Assembly (NCBI RefSeq): GCF_900108025.1
Contig: NZ_FNUS01000004.1
Location: forward strand, 222,417 to 286,416
Source of the DNA: Halpernia humi
Lineage (GTDB): Bacteria; Bacteroidota; Bacteroidia; Flavobacteriales; Weeksellaceae
Length of the DNA stretch: 64,000 nt
Direction: 5' to 3'
In this document: one piece after another, positions 18,882-28,432 of the stretch
How the letters are laid out: each line of letters opens with the position of its first letter
How positions within the stretch are numbered: the first letter of the stretch is position 1
Program-made: the position numbers and the translations under genes
Notes under the pieces: model-generated
Seen by the model: only the letters and a program-made list of their open reading frames with translations
Databases searched by the model: none
What the model was told of the DNA's origin: nothing

Positions 18882-20777
18882 TTATTCCTGCAATTCTAAC
18901 CAGCGCAATTCCATTTCATCTAAATTATCCGATATTTTTTGAATTTCTTCCGATATTTTTGCAATCACATCATAATCGCTTTCATTGTTTAAAGAATTTG
19001 CGAGTTCTTCACGTTTTTTTTCAAATTCTGGGATTTCTTTGTTTAATTTATCTAATTCAGATTTTTCTTTAAACGATAATTTCCGAGCCGCAACTTCCAC
19101 TTCTTTTTTCACAATTACAGTTGGCTCTGCTTTTATTTCAACTTTCACTTCTTGGCTTTCGACTTTTGAATCTTGTTTTTTATCTTGTTTCTTTTCAAAC
19201 TCTCTGTATTCCGTGAAATTCCCTGTGAAATCCTTGATTTTTCCATTTCCTTCAAAAGCCAAACAATGCTCTACAATTCTATCCATAAAATACCTGTCGT
19301 GAGAAACAATGATTAAAGTTCCTTGAAATTGCTGTAAGAAATTTTCTAAAACCGTTAAAGTTGGTAAATCCAAATCATTCGTCGGTTCATCAAAAATTAA
19401 AAAATTTGGGTTTTGATACAAAACATACATCAAATGCAAACGCCGTTTTTCTCCACCAGAAAGTTTAGAAATTGGCGAATATTGAGTTTGATCATCAAAT
19501 AAAAATAATCTTAAAAACTGCGACGCAGAAATAGTTCTTCCATTAGCAATCGGGAAATTTTCAGAAATATCTTTAATAAAATCAATCACGCGTTGGTCTT
19601 CTTTGTACTTCAAACCTTTCTGTGAAAAATAACCAAATTTTATAGTTTCACCAGTTTCAATTTCGCCCGAATCATATTTTTCTAAACCTTGAATAATATT
19701 TAACAAAGTTGATTTTCCAGCGCCATTTTTACCGATAATTCCCACTTTTTCGCCACGTTGAAATTGATAAGAAAAATCTTTAAGCAAGACTTTATCACCA
19801 AAACTTTTAGAAATTTTATGCAATTCTAAAATCTTTTTACCCAAACGTTTCATTTCAAATTCCAGTTCTAGACTTTGTTTTCGTGTGTCCATTTTGGCAA
19901 CTTTTTCCGTTTCGTAGAAATCGTCTTGCCGGCTTTTAGATTTTGTAGTTCGCGCTTTTGGTTGGCGTCGCATCCATTCCAATTCCTTTCTGTAAAGGTT
20001 GTTTGCTTTGTCAATGGTAGAATTCAAATTATCTTCCCGAATCATTTTATTTTCTAAATACGTTGCATAAGAACCATTATGAAAATAAAGATTTTGATCT
20101 TCCATTTCCCAAATAATATCACAAACTGCATCTAAAAAATATCTATCGTGTGTTACCAAAAGTAATGTTACGCGCGCTTTTCCAAGATAATTTTCCAGCC
20201 ATTCTACCATATCTACATCGAGGTGATTGGTCGGTTCATCCATTATTAAAAGCGTGTGTTTGTGCTCTGCCCTGGTTTCTACCAACAATTTTGCGAGCGC
20301 GACACGTTTTATTTGTCCGCCAGAAAGTGTGTGCATTTTCGCCTCTAAATCTGTAATTTTTAATTGCGATAAAATGTTTGCCATTTCATTTTCCAAATCC
20401 CAAGCTTTGTGAATTTCCATTTCAGCCAAAGCATTTTCCATATCTTCTGGATTTTCAGAATGCAACGCAGAATGGTAATTTTTTAAAGCCATAATTGGCG
20501 CAGAACTCAAAGTCATCATAAATTGTTCGATGGAAAGTTCGCCTTCAAAATCAATTTCCTGATCAAATAAAACCACTTGAATGTCTTTATTAATAATCAC
20601 ATTTCCGCTGTCTGCAATTTCTTTTCCCATTAAAATTTTAAGCAAAGTCGATTTTCCGGTACCATTTTTCGCAACAATGGCAATTTTATCACCTTCATTG
20701 ACGTTGAATGTAATATTTTTAAAAAGTGTTTTTACACCGTAAGATTTAGTGAGATTTTCTGCCGTTACGTAATTCAT
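18882..20777 (-). CDS. ABC-F family ATPase, Uup-like
   Basis: A 631-residue soluble protein with two ATP-binding cassettes and no membrane segment. Walker A motifs are GKNGTGKSTLLKIL and GKNGAGKSTLLNII; signatures are LSGGQ and LSGGE, each with a DEPTN Walker B. A linker lies between the cassettes, and a charged coiled-coil tail (about residues 540-631) resembles the C-terminal domain of Uup. ABC-F proteins bind ribosomes and influence translation. The ATG at 20777 (MNYVTAENLTKSYG) is preferred over a start 13 codons upstream, because it places the first cassette at the N-terminus as in the family. Confidence 0.92.
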   Translation of the reverse strand: MNYVTAENLTKSYGVKTLFKNITFNVNEGDKIAIVAKNGTGKSTLLKILMGKEIADSGNVIINKDIQVVLFDQEIDFEGELSIEQFMMTLSSAPIMALKNYHSALHSENPEDMENALAEMEIHKAWDLENEMANILSQLKITDLEAKMHTLSGGQIKRVALAKLLVETRAEHKHTLLIMDEPTNHLDVDMVEWLENYLGKARVTLLLVTHDRYFLDAVCDIIWEMEDQNLYFHNGSYATYLENKMIREDNLNSTIDKANNLYRKELEWMRRQPKARTTKSKSRQDDFYETEKVAKMDTRKQSLELEFEMKRLGKKILELHKISKSFGDKVLLKDFSYQFQRGEKVGIIGKNGAGKSTLLNIIQGLEKYDSGEIETGETIKFGYFSQKGLKYKEDQRVIDFIKDISENFPIANGRTISASQFLRLFLFDDQTQYSPISKLSGGEKRRLHLMYVLYQNPNFLIFDEPTNDLDLPTLTVLENFLQQFQGTLIIVSHDRYFMDRIVEHCLAFEGNGKIKDFTGNFTEYREFEKKQDKKQDSKVESQEVKVEIKAEPTVIVKKEVEVAARKLSFKEKSELDKLNKEIPEFEKKREELANSLNNESDYDVIAKISEEIQKISDNLDEMELRWLELQE

Positions 20778-21009
20778 AAAATTCTGGAAAAAGGAGTGGT
20801 TTATTTGACGCGGCAAAAATACGAAATATAAAAGGGAGATTTTTATGATTTTTAAGTCACAAAAAAATTACGATTTGAAGTTAAAAAAAAGAAAATTTAA
20901 CCTCACAAATTCATCAAAGAAAAAAAACACTAAATGATTTCTTTTAAAATTATTTTATTAATATTGTTATTCTTTCGAAATGAAAAACAGACTTTTATAT
21001 TTTAAATCC

Positions 21010-21801
21010 ATGAAAAAGATTACTTCAATTTTAATTTTAATATTTATTTTGAATTCTTGTGCAGAATCTGTAACAGAAAAAATAATGCGTAAAAGCGAAA
21101 ATAATCCTGTTGGGAAGGTTCTTCATTTAAAAGACGCCGATATTTATTACGAAGTTTACGGCAAAGGAAAACCTCTTTTTCTGCTTCACGGAAATGGCGG
21201 AAGTATTGATGCTTTCACTAAAGAAATTCCAGAATTATCTAAACATTTCATGGTAATTGCAATGGACACAAGAGCGCAAGGAAAAAGCACAGATACTTCT
21301 ACAGAGCCACTTTCTTACCGAAAATTTGCCGACGATGTAAAAGCACTTTCAGATTATTTGCACCTAAAAAAGATAAATATTTTTGGCTGGAGCGACGGCG
21401 GAAATACAGCGATAGAATTTGCCATAAAATACCCGAAAAATTTAAGAAAATTTATCACAAGTGGCGCGAATGTTTTTCCATTAGGCGTGGGAAAAGAGGA
21501 AGTAGAAAACATGAAAAAAGATTTGGCCCAAATGGTAGCAGAAAACAAACCTAAAAATGATATCAGACTGCTTCAACTAATGATTGACGAACCAAAAATC
21601 TCAAAAGAACAATTAAATAAAATAAAATCTAAAGCCTTAATAATTGCTGGTGATCACGATATTATTCTTCGTTCTCACACAGAATATATCGCCAAAGAAA
21701 TCCCAAAAGCGACAATGAAAATTTACAAAAACGCCACACATTCTATCCCAATTGAGCATTCTGAAGAATTAAATAAAGATATTGAAGATTTTTTGAAATA
21801 A
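21010..21801 (+). CDS. Lipoprotein alpha/beta hydrolase
   Basis: 263 residues beginning MKKITSILILIFILNSCAES, a lipoprotein signal with a Cys that would be acylated. The enzyme domain has the HG oxyanion strand FLLHGNGGSID, MDTRAQGKS, and the nucleophile elbow GWSDGG with Ser near residue 127. An acid (IIAGDHD) and a His (ATHSIPIEH) complete the triad. The substrate is unknown. The start at 21010 is preferred to an ATG ten codons upstream because it opens the signal peptide. Its stop codon abuts that of the convergent GH25 gene with no bases between them. Confidence 0.85.
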   Translation: MKKITSILILIFILNSCAESVTEKIMRKSENNPVGKVLHLKDADIYYEVYGKGKPLFLLHGNGGSIDAFTKEIPELSKHFMVIAMDTRAQGKSTDTSTEPLSYRKFADDVKALSDYLHLKKINIFGWSDGGNTAIEFAIKYPKNLRKFITSGANVFPLGVGKEEVENMKKDLAQMVAENKPKNDIRLLQLMIDEPKISKEQLNKIKSKALIIAGDHDIILRSHTEYIAKEIPKATMKIYKNATHSIPIEHSEELNKDIEDFLK

Positions 21802-22665
21802 TTAATCTAAAGTCAAACGCTTCAAACTCCAAAGTCCGCCATTGTAAACATTGATGTCCACTTTTGTATTAATTCCGTACACAATTCCGTTTTCAGAAAA
21901 TTGCCAAAAATCCCAATTATTTTCTGGGTTTGGCGTGGGAACATCGTTATAATTGGCCAGCCAAAGCGGATAATCTTTAAAATCTTCCGCCAAAAAATCT
22001 TTGTAGAAATAATAATAAGTGTAAATAATCGGTTTTACGCCATATTTTTCCTCAATGATTTTGCACCAAACTTTTAGATCTTCTTTTAGTTTTTCGTTGG
22101 ATTTACGCCGCGGAATTTTTTCGATATCCAAAACGGGCGGCAAATCTCCACTTTCTAATTGCACATTTTCAAGAAAATTATTGGCTTGCTTTACAGGATC
22201 TTCATCTGCGCGATAAAAATGATAAGCACCACGAATGAGTTTATTTTTTTTTGAAATTTCCCAAAATTCTTTAAAGTGTTTATCTGCATTTCGGTTTCCC
22301 ATCGTAGCGCGCAAAAGCACAAATTGCAGCGGAATACTTTGGTTGGCAATGCTTAAACTATCCCACAAAATATCTTCTTTTCTTTGGTAATGAGACACAT
22401 CAAAACCAAAAACTTTATCGGTATTGTCACCGATGATTTTTAAAATCCTTTGGGTTTCAAACGCATTATTGGTTAATTTTTTATGCTCAATTTTATTAAA
22501 ATACATGGCAAAATAAAAACTAATTTTTTCTTTTAAATAATAACCAGTTCCCAATAAAATAAAAGCAAAAACGACCAACAAAATTTCTCGGCGAAACAAG
22601 AAACTTCTTTTCCGCTTTTTGTGAATTTTTCTGCGTGTTTTTCTTTGGTAAGTTCTTTTTGCCAT
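21802..22665 (-). CDS. Glycoside hydrolase family 25 muramidase, membrane-anchored
   Basis: 287 residues. A very basic N-terminus and one membrane helix (about residues 28-45) anchor the enzyme. The GH25 domain begins at FGFDVSHYQ (Asp near 89) and continues with FVLLRATMGN, GAYHFYR and the catalytic DIEK segment (LPPVLDIEKIP). It cleaves peptidoglycan between MurNAc and GlcNAc. The gene is convergent with the lipoprotein hydrolase and the two stop codons are adjacent. Confidence 0.9.
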   Translation of the reverse strand: MAKRTYQRKTRRKIHKKRKRSFLFRREILLVVFAFILLGTGYYLKEKISFYFAMYFNKIEHKKLTNNAFETQRILKIIGDNTDKVFGFDVSHYQRKEDILWDSLSIANQSIPLQFVLLRATMGNRNADKHFKEFWEISKKNKLIRGAYHFYRADEDPVKQANNFLENVQLESGDLPPVLDIEKIPRRKSNEKLKEDLKVWCKIIEEKYGVKPIIYTYYYFYKDFLAEDFKDYPLWLANYNDVPTPNPENNWDFWQFSENGIVYGINTKVDINVYNGGLWSLKRLTLD

Positions 22666-22723
22666 TCCAAGTGCAAAACTAAACTTTTGATGCGAATATC
22701 AAAACAGCAAACAGCAACAAGAA

Positions 22724-23245
22724 TTAATTTTCAGATAATTTTTTTAAAGAATTTAACCCTTCAGAATATGATTTTTCCATGTGTCCATCCATAAATAATT
22801 TCATAATATTCATAGGATATTCCATTTCCGTATCCATATCCCAAGTTACTTTGGTAGCGTTTCCCTCTGTTGTAAACGTTAAGTTTGATGTTGCTTCTCC
22901 TTCATAAGGACGAATAAATTTCATTTCTGTTTTCATTTTTTTCATTGGTGAAATTTCCAAAATCGTCTGCTTTCCATAGCCTGCATCATCGTTTTTGCTA
23001 TCCCAAAAATAGCCATCTCCTACTTCGCCAGCATTGCCAAAATATTCCATTTTCATTGCCGGATCTATCTTTAACCAAGGATTCCATTGGTTGAAAGATT
23101 TCATAGAATTGGCATTATTCCATACTTTTTCTATCGGTGCATTTATCACAATAGATTGTTCGTAGTGGTATTTTTTTCCAATTACAAACATTGCAATTAC
23201 TAAAACAGTAATAATTGCGACTAAAATTTTTAGAAACTTTTTCAT
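22724..23245 (-). CDS. SRPBCC family protein with N-terminal membrane anchor
   Basis: 173 residues. A hydrophobic helix (about residues 5-22) precedes a START/Bet v1-like fold: SIVINAPIEKVWNNANSMKSFNQWNPW is characteristic of polyketide-cyclase-like SRPBCC proteins. The family binds hydrophobic ligands; the ligand here is unknown. It lies 58 bases upstream of the GH25 gene on the same strand and may be co-transcribed with it. Confidence 0.85.
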   Translation of the reverse strand: MKKFLKILVAIITVLVIAMFVIGKKYHYEQSIVINAPIEKVWNNANSMKSFNQWNPWLKIDPAMKMEYFGNAGEVGDGYFWDSKNDDAGYGKQTILEISPMKKMKTEMKFIRPYEGEATSNLTFTTEGNATKVTWDMDTEMEYPMNIMKLFMDGHMEKSYSEGLNSLKKLSEN

Positions 23246-23471
23246 ATTTATGTTTTGTTTTTAATGTTGAAATATTTTTGGCGTGTTCTCAAATTAATTT
23301 ACGCTCAATTTTTTATTTCCACTGAAATCGATGCTTTTTTAATACTTTTCAAAAATATTAGTGGCGATTTCTATGTATTTGTTCAATTTTCTATACTCAA
23401 ATATAATTAAAATTGATTAAATGAAAATTCTTTATGATGAAGTGTAATTCTTACATTTGAAAAAAATATTA

Positions 23472-24083
23472 ATGAAACGAAAATTAATTTATCTTACAAT
23501 TTACTTAGGTTTTTTTGCAACTTTTTCCGCACAAAAAACCAATCCCATTATTTTCGCTGATTTTGGTATCGGAATTGGAAATGATATGACCGCAAAAGGT
23601 GGTTTTCTTTTTTATTCAAGTTTAAACTACGAGAAAAATAAAAATTTGATCACTGTAAGATATTCGCAACTGAATGAACTTGGTTTTGATGTGGTTCCGG
23701 TTGCTTTCATTGTTTTTCCGCTTGTCACAAATGATGTTAATGCAAAAGAAATTGCCATAATGTACGGCAGAAGATATACCAAAGAAAATTTTTCATTCAG
23801 TTTTTCAGGTGGAATTTCTACTAATATTTACGAACAAAATTTAAAAACCGAAGATGGAAATTATTTTAAACAAAATACAAATTACCTTGGTTTGCCTTTA
23901 GAGTTTTCTATAAAATGGTTTAAAAGAGAGAAAAGTCCGTATAGAATTTATGGCTTAATTCCAGTCGGAAAACCAACTTCGCTCGGAAATAGCATAGGTT
24001 TTAAACTCATCGGAAATATTTCGCAACACAGTTACATTGGCCTCGGATTAGATTTTGGAATTGGTTATCATAAAGAATATTGA
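23472..24083 (+). CDS. Secreted or outer-membrane barrel-like protein, unknown role
   Basis: 203 residues starting MKRKLIYLTIYLGFFATFSA, a signal peptide. Alternating strands (ADFGIGIGNDM, GGFLFYSSLNYE, FSFSFSGGISTNIY) suggest a small barrel. I do not recognise a named family. A TTG five codons upstream is in frame, but it lies inside a TACATTTG promoter-like box at 23452-23459, so the ATG at 23472 is the better start. The M3 peptidase gene follows after 12 bases. Confidence 0.6.
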   Translation: MKRKLIYLTIYLGFFATFSAQKTNPIIFADFGIGIGNDMTAKGGFLFYSSLNYEKNKNLITVRYSQLNELGFDVVPVAFIVFPLVTNDVNAKEIAIMYGRRYTKENFSFSFSGGISTNIYEQNLKTEDGNYFKQNTNYLGLPLEFSIKWFKREKSPYRIYGLIPVGKPTSLGNSIGFKLIGNISQHSYIGLGLDFGIGYHKEY

Positions 24084-24091
24084 TAAATTTG
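24061..24091 (+). promoter_or_regulatory. Possible promoter of the M3 peptidase gene
   Basis: TTG, 20 bases, TAAATTTG, ending four bases before the ATG at 24096. If used, it gives a leaderless or nearly leaderless message, and it lies within the end of the preceding gene. Confidence 0.45.
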
Positions 24092-24095
24092 TAAG

Positions 24096-26108
24096 ATGAA
24101 AAATCTACTTTTAAAAAAATTCCAGACACCATACGAAACTGCACCTTTTAACGAAATAAAACCCGAAGATTTCGCCCCCGCTTTTAAACAATTAATCGAA
24201 GAAAGTTTAGCCGAAATTGACGAAATAGTTTCAAATTCTGACGCACCGACTTTTGAAAATGTGATTGAAACTTTGGCTTTTTCAGGCGAGCAATTAGATC
24301 GTGTTTCGAATATTTTCTTTAATCTAAATTCTGCCGAAACCAACGACGAAATACAAAAAATTGCGCAAGAAGTTTCACCTTTATTAACAGAATTTTCTTC
24401 TAAAATTTCACAAAACGAAGCACTTTTTAATAAAATAAAAACCGTTTATAATCAAAAAAATGAAAATTTAGACGAAGAACAAAAAATGCTTTTAGAAGAA
24501 ACCTACAAAGGTTTTGTGAGAAGCGGCGCAAATTTGAATGAAGATGACAAGAAAAAATTAGAAAAAATAAACATAGAATTATCTTCAAAAACTTTAAAAT
24601 TTGGCGAAAATGTTTTGGCTTCTACCAATCAATATTTTAAACATATTACAGATATTTCAGATTTAGACGGAATTCCAGAAAGTGTGTTAGAACAATATGC
24701 GTATGATGCAAAAGACAAAGAATTAGACGGTTACGTGGTTACGCTGCAATATCCAAGTTATGTTCCTTTTATGACTTACGCCAAAAACCGAGAATTGCGC
24801 AAAGAAATCAGTCTTGCAAACGGCAAAAAATCTTTTGCAAATGATGAATTTGATAATCAAAATTTAATAAAAGATATTCTTAAATTAAAACAGGAAAAAG
24901 CAAAACTTCTCGGCTACAAATCTTATGCATATTACGTTTTAGAAGAAAGAATGGCAAAATCGCCTGAAAAAGTTTTGGCATTTTTAGATGAACTTTTAAC
25001 GAAAGCAAAACCTTTTGCGCAGAAAGAAATTGAAGAATTAAAAATTTTAGCCGCAAAAGATGGCATTGAAGATTTGCAATCTTACGATCATTCTTATTAC
25101 GCAGAAAAATTGCGCAAAGCAAAATACGATCTAAATGACGAAGAATTAAAACCTTATTTTCAACTAGAAAATGTGCAAGCCGCCGTTTTTAATTTAGCGG
25201 AAAAATTATTTGGATTAACTTTTAAAGAAGTGACAGATGTGCAAAAATACCATCCAGAAGTGAAAACTTACGAAGTTCTAGAAAATGATGATTATAAAGC
25301 CATTTTGTACGCCGATTATTTCCCAAGAAAAGGCAAAAGAGCCGGCGCTTGGATGACGAGTTACAGAAGTCAATATCAAAAAAATGGTGAAAATATTCGG
25401 CCGCACATTTCTGTAGTTTGCAATTTTTCTAAACCGACTTCTGATACGCCAAGTTTATTGACTTTCAATGAAGTAACAACATTATTTCACGAATTTGGAC
25501 ACGCCATTCACGGCATTTTGGCGAATACAAAATATCCAAATTTATCCGGAACTTCCGTGAAATGGGATTTTGTGGAATTACCGTCTCAATTTTTAGAAAA
25601 TTTCTGCTACGAACCAGAATTTTTGAAAACTTTTGCAAAACATTATAAAACCGGCGAAGTTTTATCTGACGAAAAAATTGAAAAAATTTCTTTGTCCAAA
25701 AACTTTATGGAAGGTTACCAAACTTTAAGACAACTGGGTTTTGGGAAACTCGATATGGCGTATCATAAAACTTTAGAACCGATTGAAGATGTGAAAGCCT
25801 TTGAAGATTTGCAAACCAAAGAAACACAACTTTATCCGATGAACAGGGAAACCGCGATGAGTCCGAGTTTTTCACATATTTTCCAAGGTGGTTATTCTGC
25901 GGGATATTATTCTTACAAATGGGCGGAAGTTTTGGATGCAGACGCGTTTCAATATTTTAAAGAAAACGGTTTGTTTAATAAAGAAATTGCCGAGAAATAT
26001 AAAGTTTTATTGTCTTCCGGCGGCACAAAAGATCCGATGGAATTGTTTAAAAATTTTCGTGGAAGTGAGCCGAAAGTGGAAAGTTTGCTGAAGCGGGCGT
26101 TTGGCTAA
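24096..26108 (+). CDS. M3 family metallopeptidase
   Basis: A 670-residue zinc peptidase of the oligopeptidase A / dipeptidyl carboxypeptidase group. The zinc site HEFGH is at about residues 465-469 (TTLFHEFGHAIHG), with a downstream Glu in the FVELPSQFLENF segment and the conserved GYSAGYYSYKWAEV near the C-terminus. It degrades short peptides; without a signal peptide it is probably cytoplasmic. A TAAATTTG box ends four bases before the ATG. Confidence 0.95.
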   Translation: MKNLLLKKFQTPYETAPFNEIKPEDFAPAFKQLIEESLAEIDEIVSNSDAPTFENVIETLAFSGEQLDRVSNIFFNLNSAETNDEIQKIAQEVSPLLTEFSSKISQNEALFNKIKTVYNQKNENLDEEQKMLLEETYKGFVRSGANLNEDDKKKLEKINIELSSKTLKFGENVLASTNQYFKHITDISDLDGIPESVLEQYAYDAKDKELDGYVVTLQYPSYVPFMTYAKNRELRKEISLANGKKSFANDEFDNQNLIKDILKLKQEKAKLLGYKSYAYYVLEERMAKSPEKVLAFLDELLTKAKPFAQKEIEELKILAAKDGIEDLQSYDHSYYAEKLRKAKYDLNDEELKPYFQLENVQAAVFNLAEKLFGLTFKEVTDVQKYHPEVKTYEVLENDDYKAILYADYFPRKGKRAGAWMTSYRSQYQKNGENIRPHISVVCNFSKPTSDTPSLLTFNEVTTLFHEFGHAIHGILANTKYPNLSGTSVKWDFVELPSQFLENFCYEPEFLKTFAKHYKTGEVLSDEKIEKISLSKNFMEGYQTLRQLGFGKLDMAYHKTLEPIEDVKAFEDLQTKETQLYPMNRETAMSPSFSHIFQGGYSAGYYSYKWAEVLDADAFQYFKENGLFNKEIAEKYKVLLSSGGTKDPMELFKNFRGSEPKVESLLKRAFG

Positions 26109-26231
26109 AAGAGATTTTGAAAAAAAGAGTTGGGAATTTTTCTCTCTCAAATTTGCCAAGACTTTTCACTTAACTGCGAGATGCCGCAGATTTGCTCATC
26201 TACATATTTTAGTCGTCAAAAAAAATCAACA

Positions 26232-26885
26232 ATGAAAAAGTTACTTTTATCTTTATTTACAATTTTATCTTTGCCCATGTTTGCACAAAATAGTTTTGCT
26301 AATTATGAAAAATATGAAGCAGAAAATCTGGCTTTAAAAAATAAAACAATCCATTTTTTATTTTTGGGCGATTCCATCACAGAATTTTGGAAGCTAAAAG
26401 ACCCTGATTTTTTCAGTAAAAATAATTATGTCAATCGCGGAATTTCTGGGCAAACAACTTCTCAAATGGTTTTGAGGTTTCAGCAGGATGTGATTAATTT
26501 AAAACCAAAAAATCTCATTATTCTAGCCGGAACAAATGATATCGCAGAAAATACAGGGCCAATTTCTAATGAAAATATTTTAGATAATATAAAATCTATG
26601 GTAGAAATTGCAAAATGCAATCACATCAAAGTCACGCTTTGTTCAGTACTTCCGGCTTATGATTTTAATTGGAAAAAAGGCCTAAATCCCGCACCAAAAA
26701 TATTGGCTTTGAATTCTCTGCTAAAGAAATATGCGCAAGAACACAATCTGAATTATGTAGATTATCATTCCGAAATGAAAGATGATAGAAATGGTTTAGA
26801 CCCAATTTATACGGAAGACGAAGTGCATCCAAATGCAAAAGGATATCAAAAAATGGAAGAAATTTTACGACCATTTTTGAAATAA
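26232..26885 (+). CDS. Secreted SGNH/GDSL hydrolase
   Basis: 217 residues. Signal peptide MKKLLLSLFTILSLPMFAQ, then the four SGNH blocks: GDSITEF with Ser48, the Gly of NRGISGQTT, GTND with Asn near 102, and DEVHP with Asp/His near 196-199. These enzymes hydrolyse esters such as acetyl groups on polysaccharides; the substrate is unknown. An upstream in-frame ATG at 26130 exists, but only the start at 26232 gives a signal peptide. Confidence 0.9.
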   Translation: MKKLLLSLFTILSLPMFAQNSFANYEKYEAENLALKNKTIHFLFLGDSITEFWKLKDPDFFSKNNYVNRGISGQTTSQMVLRFQQDVINLKPKNLIILAGTNDIAENTGPISNENILDNIKSMVEIAKCNHIKVTLCSVLPAYDFNWKKGLNPAPKILALNSLLKKYAQEHNLNYVDYHSEMKDDRNGLDPIYTEDEVHPNAKGYQKMEEILRPFLK

Positions 26886-26904
26886 ATTGAACGGATTTTT
26901 GAAC

Positions 26905-26997
26905 GCTGCCGCACGATTGCATCGTATGGCTTTTGAGATTTGGCTTTTAAGATTTTTGATTTATATTATGACCACACGAAAGGATTCGTGCGGCAGC
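26905..26997. repeat. 93-base inverted-repeat element, copy 1
   Basis: Ends are perfect 12-base inverted repeats (GCTGCCGCACGA and TCGTGCGGCAGC). The body is almost identical to a second copy in the opposite orientation at 48035-48118, apart from a small indel and a few changes. No coding potential. It looks like a MITE or REP-type element. Confidence 0.8.
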
Positions 26998-27015
26998 GGT
27001 GGAATATTGCATTTT

Positions 27016-27108
27016 GCTGGCGCGAGCGTCACGCTCGTCTCCAACTATTTATAATGATATTTTAGCGTTTGTTCTTTATTTCAGCACGAGCGTGACGCTC
27101 GCGCCAGC
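27016..27108. repeat. Inverted repeat with 23-base perfect arms
   Basis: The arms at 27016-27038 and 27086-27108 are perfectly complementary over 23 bases and enclose 47 bases. Each arm also contains a small palindrome, GAGCGTCACGCTC. The arms are much more GC-rich than the surroundings. It lies between the SGNH hydrolase and the HNH gene. Confidence 0.85.
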
Positions 27109-27164
27109 GGAGGAGGTTCTATAAATTTTACGAACACGGATTGCAAATTCGCGTTATGCAGTTT

Positions 27165-28292
27165 TTATTCGTATTGGCTATAATCAATGTCTCGATAATG
27201 TATATCGGGTGTTCTCTGCTTGCTTTTGTTAGGGATTCCAAATGCGTATGGTCTTATGTCAATCAAAAGGGTTTTTTCACCATCCTTTTCAATTTCTTGA
27301 ATGTCAATAATTTTTCCATAAACCAAATATACTGGTCTTCTTCCTATTCTCCACGATGCTGTTGACGAAGTAATATACATTGGATCAACTTTCCATTCAA
27401 CAAAAAATGGTTTTCTTCTTATGTGAATCAATGTTGGAGTTGAGTTTTCGTCAATTATCTTTTCTTTATATGTTCTTCCATATACACCTCCTGAATAAAA
27501 GCAATATTTTCCAACGATGCCTTTTTTTATTTCTGAAATTTTCAACAAATCATCTAAATCGTAAAGTGTTATTTTTGAGAGAGTAAACAGCAACATTTCG
27601 TAATAGTGCTGAATAAGCATAGTTGATCCATACATTGCAAAAAACTTAAGTGGCGTATTTTTGTTCAGATTATACTTTTCATAAAGTTCTGGATTGATGT
27701 TCCCAGTTTTTAAAATCAGATTATTATCAAGAAGTCTATCTGTATAAACAGTAATAGGGATTTCACTATTTATTTGTAAAGCAAGTTCTAAAACTCTATT
27801 TACGTTTATGTAATCCAGATCGTTCACATCGCCATCAAGTGCAAGTCTTTTTATAGAATTACTTTCAACTTCTTTTTCCCATTTTGTTTTTGCTCGTATA
27901 ATATTTTTTGGTGTAATTTTATTCGCCAAAGCCTCTCCTTCCCTATGTGCAAGTTCATGGTCATTTGGGCATAGAACAGCGAGGTTTTCGTAAGAATTAT
28001 CTTGACTTTTATTATAGTGTTCTATATGATGAATTATATATGCGTCACTTTTATGTCCTTTACAAATACAACAAGTGAAAGCACTTCGTTCTAATAATTC
28101 TTGAATAATATCTTCATCAATTGGATGACGAGAAATACTTCTTTTTAAAATCGTTGCTTGATAATCATTGAGATTATATTTATCAACAAGATTTCTTTTA
28201 GATGTATTTTTTATAGTGCTTATATTTAGATTTTTTGATTCTGCAATAGTTGCTAAATCATTGTCAATTCCATATTTGATAAGGTTGTTCAT
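27165..28292 (-). CDS. HNH endonuclease domain protein
   Basis: 375 residues. Residues 1-70 are helical and possibly DNA-binding. The HNH module follows: CxxC at 74-77 (TCCICKG), IIHHIEHY at 86-93, and ENLAVLCPNDHELAH at 102-116, which supplies the last metal and zinc ligands. Residues 165-375 form a beta-rich domain I do not recognise. The gene lies 140 bases downstream of a TIR-like gene on the same strand, a setting that suggests anti-phage defence. The block is bordered by palindromic repeats and a 10-base direct repeat (TGCAAATTCG at 27142 and 29215). Confidence 0.8.
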   Translation of the reverse strand: MNNLIKYGIDNDLATIAESKNLNISTIKNTSKRNLVDKYNLNDYQATILKRSISRHPIDEDIIQELLERSAFTCCICKGHKSDAYIIHHIEHYNKSQDNSYENLAVLCPNDHELAHREGEALANKITPKNIIRAKTKWEKEVESNSIKRLALDGDVNDLDYINVNRVLELALQINSEIPITVYTDRLLDNNLILKTGNINPELYEKYNLNKNTPLKFFAMYGSTMLIQHYYEMLLFTLSKITLYDLDDLLKISEIKKGIVGKYCFYSGGVYGRTYKEKIIDENSTPTLIHIRRKPFFVEWKVDPMYITSSTASWRIGRRPVYLVYGKIIDIQEIEKDGEKTLLIDIRPYAFGIPNKSKQRTPDIHYRDIDYSQYE

Positions 28293-28432
28293 TTATTTTT
28301 GTAGTACTATGATTTATTTGCGGCTGAGTGATATATAATGCTTACTTGTACTTCTAACAATTTATACTTTGAAAAAACAGTTAAATTTAAGATTTCGACG
28401 CGCTGTTATAAAAATCAATGATAGTCCTGTTC

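Noticed and set aside
27121..27164. attC-like site (CTGCATAAC on the minus strand) at the end of the HNH/TIR block
   Set aside because: No complementary GTTATGCAG was found upstream of the TIR gene, so the cassette hallmark is missing.
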